DNA of 64,000 nt, taken from NCBI RefSeq assembly GCF_036417845.1, contig NC_090020.1, forward strand, positions 38,858,425 to 38,922,424. Direction: 5' to 3'. The notes beneath the pieces were generated by a model that made no database searches, was not told the DNA's origin, and worked only from the letters and a program-made list of their open reading frames with translations. The stretch comes from Apteryx mantelli (taxonomy: Eukaryota > Chordata > Aves > Apterygiformes > Apterygidae). Of the stretch, positions 1-10,895 are shown in pieces (position 1 is the first letter of the stretch; each line of letters begins with the position of its first letter). The translations under genes were made by a program, and so were the position numbers.

Positions 1-1091
1 CCTGATGTTCCTCCATTCCTTATTGTACATTATTGGTGTCTGTGCCAGCGTGATTATTTTTGAGGCTGTTACTTTTTATTTTTAAATTACTTGAGCATTC
101 AGAAACTCGCATTTAAACCGAGGGAGATGGCTCCAGGATACGGTAGCTCGTTATACCATACACAAAATGACTCCCTCTCAAATAAGTGAGAAAAATAGAC
201 ATATATTTTCAGCTACCTACAACAGGCGGGCATGCAGCTGTGGCTGGGAGGAAGGGCTTCTACCTTCAGGAGCCCCCTGCCCTGCACACAGATGTCCCCC
301 AGGGGCACATGGATGTCCCTGGGGGCACACAGCTGCCCAGCCTTTGCTGGCAGAATACAAATCAGCTCCAACCCAGAAGCCCTCTAGCTACATTAGCCAG
401 CCCAAACTATACATCCTTTTTCTACACAGTGCCTAGTAGCTCAGGCTAAGCCCCATGGTCCTGTAAGCTAGCTGTGGTCCAAAGGCGTTTCCAGAGAGGT
501 TTCATCACAAGCTTCCCTCTTCCTGACCATACTGCAAACAGAGCCTAGGCCAGCCATACAACAGGCACCTTGTATAACTAATTCTGCCCGAAGGGGGTGT
601 GAGGCTAAGAGTCAATAAAGCTGGCCATGGTTCTTGCCCGTGGCATAGCCCATGCCCATGCAGGCTCCCTGCGCTGCTTCCAGAGAGCAGTACCCGGCCT
701 GGGCTGTGCTCATGGCACGCAGGACTATCTGGAAGACTGCTGCTTGGCACAGGGGACCCGCCAACAGGTACAATATGGTCAAATGCGCGCCAGTGCCAGA
801 GTGCATGCCCTGACCCTCCTTTTCTTACCAGGATAGACACAGCCCGGGAGTGCCCTGCAATCGCTGCAGTCACAGCTTCCAGCAGAAGGCGCTGGGGAAA
901 CCTGAACAACGGCACCAACACACTAGAAACTCCCTGGAGACAAACACTGAATTTCAAAGAAGGAAAATCTGTATTCCTTTCTATACTGTGGCATAAACTT
1001 CAACAGAAAATACCACAGCCCAGAAAGTTTATAGCCAGAGAGTATACCATTACAAACATACCACTGTAGAGACCTCAACACATTTAGGTGC

Positions 1092-1115
1092 TTTTTTTTT
1101 TTTTTTTTTTTTTTT
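1092..1115. repeat. Poly(T) run, 24 bases
   Basis: Uninterrupted run of 24 T. It could be the poly(A) tail of a retrocopy inserted on the - strand, but I recognise no element body next to it and see no clear target-site duplication. A simple homopolymer expansion is equally possible. Confidence 0.9.
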
Positions 1116-4100
1116 ATAACTTTTAACCCTTGACAATTTTCAAGTTTGGTTATTATGTGTTCATAGAGCTACTTGCAAAACACAAATGACCCAATAGAGA
1201 TGACAGAAAGTCCACAGAAAAATCAGATTCTCTGTTGACAGAGCTGATTCGCTCTTTCTGTGCAGGTGAGTATAGAAAAAAGTATCAAAAGCACCATCAT
1301 ATGTTGAATATAGTCTTTTTTAAAACATAAAATAGCAAACGTAAATGCTATTAAACTATATTTAAAATAAAGTTGAAAGTTAAAGTCATTTTAAATTCCC
1401 CTCACAAACACTGCACCTGTTTTTTCCACTATCTGTTGATTGAAGAGAAGAATGCATAGTACATCTTTTAAAAGTGCTGTTTCGCATTTTAAATTCAGTT
1501 TTTATTAAATGTCCAAATAAAAACAAAGCATGTAAAGTAATGAAAAGCATATTGTGATATATACTGGATATAAAAATGTGAAGCTGCACATAAAGTCAAA
1601 ATACTAAGGAAGTAAAAAAGAAATCTGGAAGAGAACCTAATTGAGGCCATTAGGAACAGAAATCCATCACAACATGAGTTCTTTTTAGTCCAAAATTATG
1701 GAAGCAAGCCCATACATTATTTAAGGGACATGCAAAAAAAAGATAGGAAGACTTGTGCACCATAGCAGGATGTCTATACAGACAATTTAAGCACTGAGTC
1801 ATAGCTGCCCTCGATGTTCAAAGACATCCTATGTGCCAGAATGAAATATAGGATGGAATTGCACTACTTTCAGATCTCAGAACACATTTTAAAATAGTGA
1901 ACCATAGAGCGATCCATCTTATTCCTAAGCATAGAGGTAGTGATGCAAGTTCTAAAATAATAATTCTTTCGCTTCTGTAACATTTTTCTTATCAAATCAC
2001 TACAAACATTAAAGAGGATTAAGCATGTAACTATGAAGTATGTAATAAAACCAAAGCTAATATTGTGCGGAACTGTCCACAATGACGTACCAGAAACCTG
2101 CTCTGAGTGGTTAATTACGAAGCACACTAAATCATAAGCTCTGTTTGCAGAAGGTAGTAGTATAAGGACTCCTCTTTTCCTACATATTTATCCCTGATTA
2201 TAAATAACTTTGATTAAGCCTGAAATCAGCCTTACACCAGATACACCCGAACACCAGCACAAATATATGCAGAAGACTGAAAGCTGTTGAAAAATGTTGT
2301 TCTACTGAAAACAGCATACAATGAAGTGAACGCAGTTCTGAACTAACCAGCTACATTAGCAGAGCCAATTAGTTGTTTGGTTAATTACCAGACTGAATTA
2401 GGCAACATGGCAATCACACTTAAATCAGGAAAGGAAAGTGGCCAGAGCACGGCTTGGCTTCAGACACAATTCTGTCTGAATAAACCAACCCGTTTGGGAG
2501 CTGTGTGCCCAACTCCCTCAGATTCCTTGGGAAATCCTAGACACAGGTCCCAAGGTGGGCTAGACTCCTTTGTGGAGGAGAGGGATAAAACTAACCTGCT
2601 ATGCGAGACATCAACAGCATGCTTATCTCCTCGTATCTTTCCAAGCAGCCTCTCCTGAAAACGTATTCTGTCTTTGCCCCAAATCTCTTCCTTCCACCTC
2701 TTCTCAGAAGTTTAACGGTCCCGCAGCTCTTCCCTCCTCATCTCTTACTAAGGTTTCCTAAATGAATACCATGGGAAATAAACCAGCACACCCCTTAAAA
2801 CTTTGCTGTTGGATCTTATAATTACAAAAAACAAACTGCTGTGTCCACACCGGTCTTGGGGTAGGCTTAAGTCATCCCTCTCCATTTTCTTGAGCACTCA
2901 CAGGCAATACTCAGGTGTGGCGTGGCCAGGTGCCTGGCGCACAGAGCTGGCAAGCATCGCTGTGGGGTCACAGCTTGAAGTCGCCATGCAAGTACTTATG
3001 GGCTTCCCCACACCCCTCCGGGGTGCAGCCTGCCAGGGACCAACCCCAGCCACAGCACAGCTAAGGAGAGACTCCTCTGCCGCTCCGTGATGTACAAACC
3101 AGGTGCAGACCACAGCTGATACCTGCTGGGCAAGAGTCACATGGGAGCCAGTTCACTGGTTCCCTATCCCCAAGTGTGGGACTTGATGGGTCCAGCTTAT
3201 ACCACAAATGCCAAGTCTGATACTGCATTTTCTGCTTCTGACATTAAAACGAACAGCCCGTGTCAGCTGGCTGCATTACATCTCTGTTCAACAGAAGGGA
3301 TTAAGATAGCAGTTGAAAATGAGTCACTAGGATCCAGAGTTGACTAATCCTCAGCAGACACATTAGTTTACTCTGCTAGTTAATTAGATATGCTGCTGAA
3401 GCAGGGTAAGACTGCTTTCCTGGAGGGCCTTCTCACTACTTCGTGATGTACTTCTTAAAGCACAGATGAAGAGAGGAAGCTGAGCTGAGTTTATACCCCA
3501 GATTTGTCTCCCACTCTCAGCATAGGAATGCTGAGCATCCATACAAAAGCACAACTAAAATCTTGAAAGAAACATAGCAACTAACAGAACATGACCCTGC
3601 AGCTTCCATTCCCTAGCAGTCAACACTTGCTATTTTTTATTCAAAACACTTTACCTGAGAAAAGAAAACCAACACACCTGACACCTAAAACATTGCACAG
3701 CAGTCAAACCAGGTATCAAAAGCAGAGAAAGACACATGACTCATTTTTTCATGCAAACAAATTTCAAAAGATCTTGGGGCCCTCTCTTGTGGCTGGCTAA
3801 GTATCTATCACACAGGAAGAGACAAAAGGCTCATGGCTTTGGATGAGGAATTCATTTCAGCAGGAAAAGAGCACTTCCTGGGATTGTCAGCTTGATAACT
3901 CCTTTTAAACTAATCTGTGTCTTGCTTTTATTGAATCCCATTGTGTTAATTTGAGCCCATTTCCAATTTAATTCCAATTTATTCATATGCTCCAAAATAT
4001 TCTTGTTTGATCCCAACTTCACCTAATCCACTAATTTGCTTACCATACATACCATGTAATGCTTCAAGCTGTTAACGAAAATATTAGAGACTATTGTGTT

Positions 4101-4379
4101 TAAAATGGATTTCTATAGTCTCCCACTCTTTTCCCCAGCTTCACACTCAATCATGAATATATTTGCTGTCTGCATTAAATTTTAAAAAGTAAAAATAAAA
4201 GAGTAGAGTATCACATCTTTAAAAAAATCTATTTTATCTACACTGCTGTTGCTTGAGCCACAGGGAGCTGGATAGTCTCACTAAAACTGAAATACAAACT
4301 GACAAAAAGATAAACCTGTTCCACTGCTTTCTTTTATTACATTAACCTTATTTCACTTTCAAAAGATAGAAATTAAATT

Positions 4380-4446
4380 AAGGCCCACTTATTCCATTTG
4401 AAGCCAATGGAAGCAGCACGAGCAAAAGAATTGCAAGATTGGCCCC
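4380..4446. repeat. Short remnant resembling an old amniote dispersed repeat
   Basis: The stretch pairs a segment like 'TTGAAGCCAATGGAAGCAG' with 'GCAAGATTGGCCCC'. Both resemble phrases I recall from old dispersed repeats in sauropsid genomes, where a CATTGAAGTCAATGG-like core is followed by a GGATCGGGCCC-like end. Similar short phrases occur near 18930, 40240 and 57215. This is recall of a consensus, not an alignment, and the family cannot be named. Confidence 0.3.
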
Positions 4447-5399
4447 TTGCCTAGAAGAAAATTCTTTCTTTCAATCTGACAGTGCTGCCTACTATTTCTC
4501 AGTATATTTTCCCCACACCTTCCTCTTATGATCCCTGTGTGCTTTCCTTATCGTGTTCCTATATGCTTTACTGATATATTCTAGTAATTTTGTTTTTTTC
4601 AACTATATCTGAAGGTATTCCTTCTCTCATCCGAGTAGGTTGCCAAAATCTAGCTCCTGGGCATCAACCCAGGAAGGACAAGATACTAAGGTAGCTGGCT
4701 ACTTTTTAGTAGAATAGCATTTATTTACAGTTAGGTATAACCCCATTTTCTTTATGCATAGAAGAAATCAAACCAGAGACATTACCTGCTCACTCTTCCA
4801 AGCTTCTTGCAGGTAGCAAACACTTTGTCTCAGGTCCACACTCGTAGCCTTTATACTTTCCTCCATGCTTTCTTCTCCTTTTTGGTAACCATTTAATGGC
4901 ATTTTCCTGATTCCCTTTATGACACCATTTCCCTTACAACCGAGTATACCAGAACCCTATTTTGGGCTATATGGCTAGAACTTTATATGTAACATTGTGC
5001 AGGGCAGAGGCCTCTACCATCCCACTCCCTACCCTCAGTGCTCACGTATGGAAATACAGGGAAAAATAAAAGAAAAAAAAAATAAGTAAGTAAAATAAGC
5101 GCGCGGGGGGTGGGGGGCTGAAACTGAAACCGAGCTACTCTTCCCCTCGCTGCTCGGAGCCACGTCCCACCCGCTCCTCCAGAAACTCCTTCCCACCACG
5201 TGAGCGCCGCAAAGCCGCGGGCGGCAGCGGCGGCCCGAGCGGGCCCGCGGGGGGCGCCAGCGGGCAGCGGAGCGGGCCGCGCCGCGCAGGCCAGGCTGGG
5301 CCGGGGGCCGCGGCGGTGAGCCGAGGCGCGGAGCCCTTCGGGCCGCGGCGGCGCACGGGGAGGCGGCGGCGCACGGGGAGGGGGCGCCTGCGGCCCCCG

Positions 5400-5531
5400 G
5401 GAGCGGCGGCGACAGCGCGTCCCCGAGGCGGCCCGGCAGGTGCGGCCCGGCGGCGGCCGGCTGGAACCGGCTGGAACCGGCGGGGGGAGGCGGCGCGCCG
5501 CAGCGGGCCCCGCGCCGTGAGTGTGCTGCAG
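5400..5531 (+). other. C5orf63: Predicted C5orf63 non-coding exon 1, 3' part with alternative donors
   Basis: Two consensus 5' splice sites lie close together on the + strand: CGCC|GTGAGTG with GT at 5517-5518, and GCAG|GTAACC with GT at 5532-5533. A third, GGCG|GTGAGC, has GT at 5316-5317. Either of the first two would end a 5' UTR exon joining the acceptor at 10774. The exon start cannot be placed from sequence alone, so the left boundary is arbitrary. Confidence 0.4.
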
Positions 5532-5546
5532 GTAACCCCGGCTGCA

Positions 5547-5563
5547 CCCCCCCCCCCCCCCCC
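5547..5563. repeat. Poly(C) run, 17 bases
   Basis: Seventeen consecutive C residues immediately downstream of the candidate exon 1 donor, at the 3' edge of the CpG island. Its length is likely to vary between individuals and may be misread in sequencing. Confidence 0.9.
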
Positions 5564-5608
5564 GTAATCTGCTAGCTGAGCTGGCCGCAGCAGCCACAGA
5601 TGGGGGGT

Positions 5609-5628
5609 TGTGTGTGTGTGTGTGTGTG
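5609..5628. repeat. (TG)10 microsatellite
   Basis: Ten perfect TG units just after the CpG island, followed by a short T run. Simple dinucleotide repeat in the presumed first intron of C5orf63. Confidence 0.95.
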
Positions 5629-7061
5629 TTTTTTAAGCGATCTTTGACTCTTCCGCTCTCTAGAGGTCGTTACTGATTTAGAAAATGTCTTTAAAGGAAA
5701 TCGGGCTTTCTCGTAGCGGAAGATAACGAGAAGACGTGCCGCCGCCGCCCCTTGAAGCGGAGTGGGTCCTTTCGCTAAAAAGTGAAGAAAGGAACTTTGA
5801 TAGCTCAAACGGAGACATTTAAAACGGGCTTTTAATCGCTGTTACATCTTATTTATGATAACAGTCCATTGCGTCTGCAAGTTCTTTAGCCTTCAAAAAT
5901 GATTTCATAGCTGTTACAGCGACCTACCAAATGTTTGCAGAATGGTTTGAATTTGGAATACGTGTCCCAAACCGCAGCCCAGAACGGATGTGCTTGTAGC
6001 CATTGCACTGAACGTAAATTGCTGCAAGTTAGGATGAAATTTTACCTTTGATATTTTGCGGGATGGAATGCAATGGCTTTATGGCATTTACCTCAGATTG
6101 CTGTAGTTTGGAGGAGAAAATGTATAGAAATATGCATTGCTTGGTATTTAGCATCACCTTACAGCAGCGAGTGGTATTCCTGAATATGTTTATAAGGAGC
6201 TGGTGTAAAACTACTAAAAACACATTAGCGTTTCTATTCCTCTGCAAAAGAATTGCTCAAGATTCTCCTGTATTTTGAGAGCCTCCTCTGAAAAGCTTCT
6301 GGGGTAAAAACCCTGTGGGGATCCAAGCAGCTATAGGACACAGTATACCACTTGCACATGCTCCTTGGTCTCCTGTTGTGGCACCCTGTTTTATCATTCA
6401 GTATCTACCCGATAAATACCAAATTAACAAGATCAGATCACTAGCAAGTGCACTTTCGTTGGTGACCAGAGCTGGTTTTGAATGAGGGTCTACAGAAGAA
6501 AGGCTATTTTAATGCACCACTGACCTGGGCCATAAGTGTGTATTCTTCCATTTGCATCTGTTTCCCATCCATTTCTGCTTCAGTTTATATCCCTTTGTCT
6601 TACTAGAATGAGGAATAAATGGAGAGTAGGAATCAGTTTTATAGATATTCATAAAGTTCCTTTAAAAACAAAGAGCTAAAACGTTCAGGGCAGTCCTGCA
6701 TTCCATTTTATTCAAATTTAACTGTGTTTTCATGTTTCTGATGTGTTACTGTTACATTGCAGAAAGAGATACAATTTTTTCAAGCAGTTCTGCTGTCAAA
6801 TCTGCCTTAGAGTTCCAAAATCAAATATTACTTGCAGAAATGGACAGTGTGTATAGACAAATGCCTGTGAGTTCATAATAATTTCATTCTCATTTTTACA
6901 GATACAAAACTATGGAAATCAGGACATAATCATGTCTAAATGTGTTTAGAATTATGCGTACAAAACATCCAGAACCAAAGAGCTAGAGTATGCTGATGAC
7001 CTGAAGTTGAGATGATTTAAGAGTATATAGCATCATAAAAAGGTGGGTAGTTGGAAAAAAA

Positions 7062-7091
7062 ATCAGTCATGCTTATCTTTGCATGACTGAT
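7062..7091. repeat. Perfect inverted repeat, 11-bp arms, 8-base loop
   Basis: ATCAGTCATGC at 7062-7072 is exactly complementary in reverse to GCATGACTGAT at 7081-7091, separated by TTATCTTT. A GATA-type site (CTTATC) spans the arm-loop border and another (AGATAA) follows at about 7095. The stem is too short for a microRNA precursor. A dyad protein-binding site inside an enhancer is an alternative reading. Confidence 0.85.
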
Positions 7092-7734
7092 GCTAAGATA
7101 AGGTTTTTATACAGGTAATTATCTAGCCTAAATAATGGCTAGTTTTAGTGTCACATCTTATCTTTGCAGCAGACCAGGATTTATTAGCCAATGGAAATTC
7201 TATTTATAAGAAATTAGTCCAATTTGGCTTTGCAAAATACGGCACTGGCCAAGTTTAGACTTTCAAGCATCACTTGTTAGGTTATTGTTTACCATTATAG
7301 TATGAGGGAGGGTGAGTTTGGGAGTTCCCAAGCTTCCTGGCTTTTCATTTACATATTAATAGTGTCTCTCAGACAAGTCTCTGTAATTACCTGGGGGTAG
7401 GCTAAGGAGAGCTCCAGAATAGTCATGTTGAAAGGTTTTGCGTGTGTTGTTAGCAGTTTAGCCTCTTCATAATAAAACACAGATATGATATAGATTCTTC
7501 CATGGCATGTGAAAGCTGTGGGGCATCTGTGCAAAACTTCCCTTTTTTTATGTCAGTGGTGAAATCATGATGCTGGAGCTCAGCATTACAGAAATTTCAC
7601 TCAGCCCAGTGCAGGCCAATGTTTGGGAACCCACCTGGTCACACGATGGCAATCTACGATGTGGCTCTGGGATGCTGCTCAGATAAACTGAGCTGCTGCA
7701 GTCAAATTGGCTGATGGATGATTGGATTTTCCCT

Positions 7735-7865
7735 TTGATCAGCTTCTGATCAATTGCAACTATACTTAACCTGTCCCAATGTAATTAGAACCCTTCAGTA
7801 TTTATGCAAAGCCACAGCTCTTTTGTTTTATCCAAATAACCCAATAAATAGGATTAGTAAATCCT
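7735..7865. promoter_or_regulatory. AT-rich segment with two short dyads, possible conserved non-coding element
   Basis: TTGATCAG at 7735-7742 and CTGATCAA at 7746-7753 form a perfect dyad with a 3-base spacer. AGGATT at 7850-7855 and AATCCT at 7860-7865 form a second dyad with a 4-base spacer, and it contains a GGATTA bicoid-class homeodomain core. Between them lie an octamer-like TTATGCAAA and a TAATTAG homeodomain site. Such density is typical of intronic enhancers, but conservation cannot be judged here. Confidence 0.3.
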
Positions 7866-10778
7866 ACTAATTTAAAAGCAGATTTCTATTGGAGCAGAAC
7901 ATTAGTTATGTTCTTGTGAAGCTGAAGCTGCACTATGCTAGGACTGTGCTTTAGCACAGGTTAAATGCAGCTCTTCCACCCACCCACCCTCCTTCCCAAT
8001 GATGCTCTCTGGCAACTGTGGGCTTCAGAAGCACAGGGAAGCCAAGCTGCATCTTCTGTACTGTGGCAACACGATGCTGTCTGACAACATCTCACCCTCC
8101 CTCAGGGCTAGATGTGTCAGACTGCTCTGTGGTGGTGCAACAGCACAGAATGACTGGAGTGTGGACTGAGACTGGGGTCATTTTTAAAATCAGGATTAGT
8201 CCTTTGAATCTTTCTGTAACTGGCAAAACTGTAGGGCTTTAGCCTCACTCTGCATAGTAAATAAATTGATAGCCAGGACTCTGTTTTCAGTGCAAATTTC
8301 ATGCTAACATTATTGGATGCAAATTTGAATTTGCAGTGGAAGGGCAAAGTTTCTTTAGTCCTACTGGCTGCATCTGACATCTATTAACAACTAACAATGT
8401 TTAGGCTCTTACACCTCTTTATACATAAGTGAAATACTGAGTCCACAAGTATGAATACTGCTACAATTTATAGGTACTTTGAGAAACTTAGAGTAGAGGA
8501 GGAAGATCCAAGTAAATACCTCTCCTGAGAGGAATGCTTCCCTGTGAACTCAGCCGTCACCCCCTGCGCCCAGCCTGCTGTCAGCTCTGCCCATGGCCGT
8601 GGCTGCCTTGTACTTGTCCGGTCACCACGTGTGCTGCTCTTCTCAGCCAGTATTTGGGGCATCTGGAAGGTACCTGAAAAGGGGGGGATAAAGAAGGGAA
8701 CCAAAGTCATTTTGTGCACATATATGTATATAGGGGGGAATAAGATTCATGGAAATCTAGGCTTTATTCATTCTGCTGTTCATACAGCAATTTGGGTTTT
8801 TTTTTCCTTGTTTTGAAGGCACAAAATTTGGCCTGCTAGACTGGCAACAAAAATATTCATTTAAAAACTTGCCAGAATGCAAACTATTTATTTTGACATT
8901 TTTATTTTGCATGTGAACAAGCCCACATGCTGCACTTTGTTACGCCAAAAACACATCCATTCTGGGCAGCTATTTATTGTGGACGTAAACATTTCTAAAT
9001 ATGACAAGGCTAGTTACTGTCATTCAGATTTGCATTTTTACAAAAGGTTTCAAGCTTATTTTTGTATTTAGTAGGTGAAATCCTGGACAATTAGATTTCC
9101 ACCTGGCCAAGTAAAACAAATTCAGTAGTTGCCAAGGACTATCATCAACGGCAGCACGTGCTGCACCAGTCACCTGGAACTTTGCAGTGACAGCAAGGAT
9201 CCCACTCAGCTGCTGCAGCTGACTCTCTTAGTGGTATAAAGCACAAAACACAACTGAAGAGCATTTTCTGTCCCAAGCTAAACAGTATGTTACAAAATTA
9301 GCAGCCTGTTCATTGCAGTATATTCTATTTTAGGCCACATATTTTATGTGGTCAAAGAAAAAAATCAGGTTCTTTCCTAGCATCTGAAATTTGACCATTC
9401 AGTTACAATTTTCAAAGGGCAATACCTTTCCTTTGCACTTCTTCTGTTGAAACTTCTGGAAACGTGGCAAGTTACCCTTACCTTAGTCTTCTGGAAAAAA
9501 TGAGCATCTTTGACAGCGTGGTAAAGCTGGTGGGGCAATGTCCTGTCATCAGTTTGATTTTTTTGATAGTTATCGGTTAGAAACATATCAATTAAATAGA
9601 CTTAAGTTCAGATTGCACTGCAATGTTTTGTTCTTCCTTAGAGGGTAGATTGGCAAAACTGTCTCTCTAAAAACAAAATTATATAGTATTAGTACTAAGA
9701 AATTCAATGGATGCTTTAAGCTCTTTTTTATTGAACATCGTAAAACATGTTTATCAGTTGCAACTTAGTCCTGCCCCTGTTCTGTATTGTATATCACACT
9801 GAAAGAGTTTAAACTTGGGCAAATACAATGTGTGTTTGTGGTCAGCTGTAGTCAGTAAAAATACAGATAAGCCATTCCTGAACAGAAGCTGTGAAATCTG
9901 GCTTTATGTAAAGGGCGTTGATTGTCCCAGTGTGGCCCCTGGTGACAACTTTAGAATTAGATAGTATAAAGATGGTCATCTTTGCCAGCAGTCTCAGTGC
10001 AGACTCTCTTTTGCTTCTGTTCTAGAATGTCTTGTAAAGATCCCATTAAGATGCATCTGTGGAAGCAGCACTGCTGTTATTAGTGTTATTATGAATACAT
10101 GACTGCAAGTCTCCAATATGGCACCCTTCAACAACACTAAATTGACTTAAACCTCCCCAAAGAAACCACAAACCCATCACCATCTTTCATAAATTAATTT
10201 GCTGTCACAGGAAGGACTCAGGGTAATGTGCATGCTTTTAATATTACAGAGTTAAATCATCTTGGCTGCAGCTTTTTATTCACTGCAGGAAGCATTATTT
10301 TAACGTTCTGATTAGGTACAGATTAGTTGTTTGATGGAATAATTTTGAGTAAGTAGAATATTTATGCCAAGCACTGCAGTAAGATTACTGAGGTTCAAAG
10401 CACAGCGCTTTGCATTTTTGTTAGTATCATGTAATTCTTACTGGCACATGTCTAGTTGAAACAGCGCAATGTATTTATGTCAGCATTTATGTTAAAAATT
10501 TTAAAAGAAGCATTTCAGCAAGAAAATATAATATTCTTTTTAAATTGAGCTACACTTCTTGAGATATCCGAAATTGTTTCTGGCCTGCTGCATAGTAAAC
10601 TATTTTTCTGATTAATGTGTTGAGACTGTGAACATAAAAATGCTGGGAAAATGGTTTGACTGTGTGTATTTTAGAACTACTGTTGAAGCACCACATTTAC
10701 CTTAAAATTGAATTTCATGAGCTATAACTTACCACAAAACAATTAAACTATACATTTCATTTTTGCCTTAACAGGACA

Positions 10779-10895
10779 ATGGTGCTTCGTTTTCTGAGCA
10801 GAACAGTGCAGCTGGCAAGACATTCTTCTAGTCCACTGGGGAGACCACTCTGTTCAGCCAGCGCAAATAAACCAGTGTTGACTTTGTTCACCAAG
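10779..10895 (+). CDS. C5orf63: C5orf63 coding exon 1 (residues 1-39)
   Basis: The exon itself begins at 10775 after the AG at 10773-10774, so it carries only four untranslated bases before ATG. It encodes the presumed mitochondrial presequence and the first beta strand (PVLTLFTK). It ends AAG|GTAAG with GT at 10896-10897, a near-perfect donor, in phase 0. If the intron were retained, the frame would run to a stop at 11154-11156 and give a 125-residue product lacking the CPLC motif. Confidence 0.93.

Larger units (their letters stand above)
1..5095. other. Intergenic DNA upstream of the C5orf63 CpG island
   Basis: I see no supported exon here. The open frames are short and have no recognisable protein similarity. 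The segment is mostly AT-rich, with moderately GC-rich patches at about 240-900 and 2870-3140 that lack the CpG density of an island. It carries a 24-base T run at 1092-1115, an imperfect tandem and inverted repeat at 291-331, and homeodomain-type TAAT-rich stretches near 2340-2410 and 3330-3400. In the remembered mammalian order the next gene this side of C5orf63 would be MEGF10, but nothing resembling its EGF-repeat exons is visible. Confidence 0.6.
5096..5566 (+). promoter_or_regulatory. C5orf63: CpG island, probable C5orf63 promoter and first exon
   Basis: A sharp rise in G+C and CpG content, flanked by AT-rich DNA on both sides, about 5.2 kb before the first coding exon. It contains a CACGTG E-box at 5198-5203, many GC boxes, and a tandem CTGGAACCGG pair at about 5460-5480. 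No convincing TATA box precedes it, as is usual for broad housekeeping promoters. The first coding exon begins at a splice acceptor only four bases before its ATG, so a non-coding first exon upstream is required and this island is the obvious source. Long - strand frames here are Arg/Pro/Ala-rich artefacts of GC-rich sequence. Divergent transcription is possible but not shown. Confidence 0.7.
5567..10774 (+). other. C5orf63: Presumed intron 1 of C5orf63
   Basis: No coding exon is supported in this 5.2 kb. It ends in the acceptor TTTTGCCTTAACAG with AG at 10773-10774. It contains a perfect 11-bp inverted repeat at 7062-7091, two further short inverted repeats at 7735-7753 and 7850-7865 inside an AT-rich segment, and a moderately GC-rich patch at 8540-8660. 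The ATG-started frames in it are short and unrelated to any family I recognise. Confidence 0.6.

Noticed and set aside
1092-1115. Poly(T) run as the tail of a processed pseudogene on the - strand
   Set aside because: No gene-like sequence next to it and no target-site duplication was seen.
4983-5597. 204-residue open frame on the - strand over the first CpG island
   Set aside because: Low-complexity Arg/Pro/Ala composition with competing long frames, as expected from GC-rich promoter DNA. No recognisable domain.
7944-7959. Small hairpin CTGTGC-TTTA-GCACAG
   Set aside because: Six-base arms are expected several times by chance in a window of this size.
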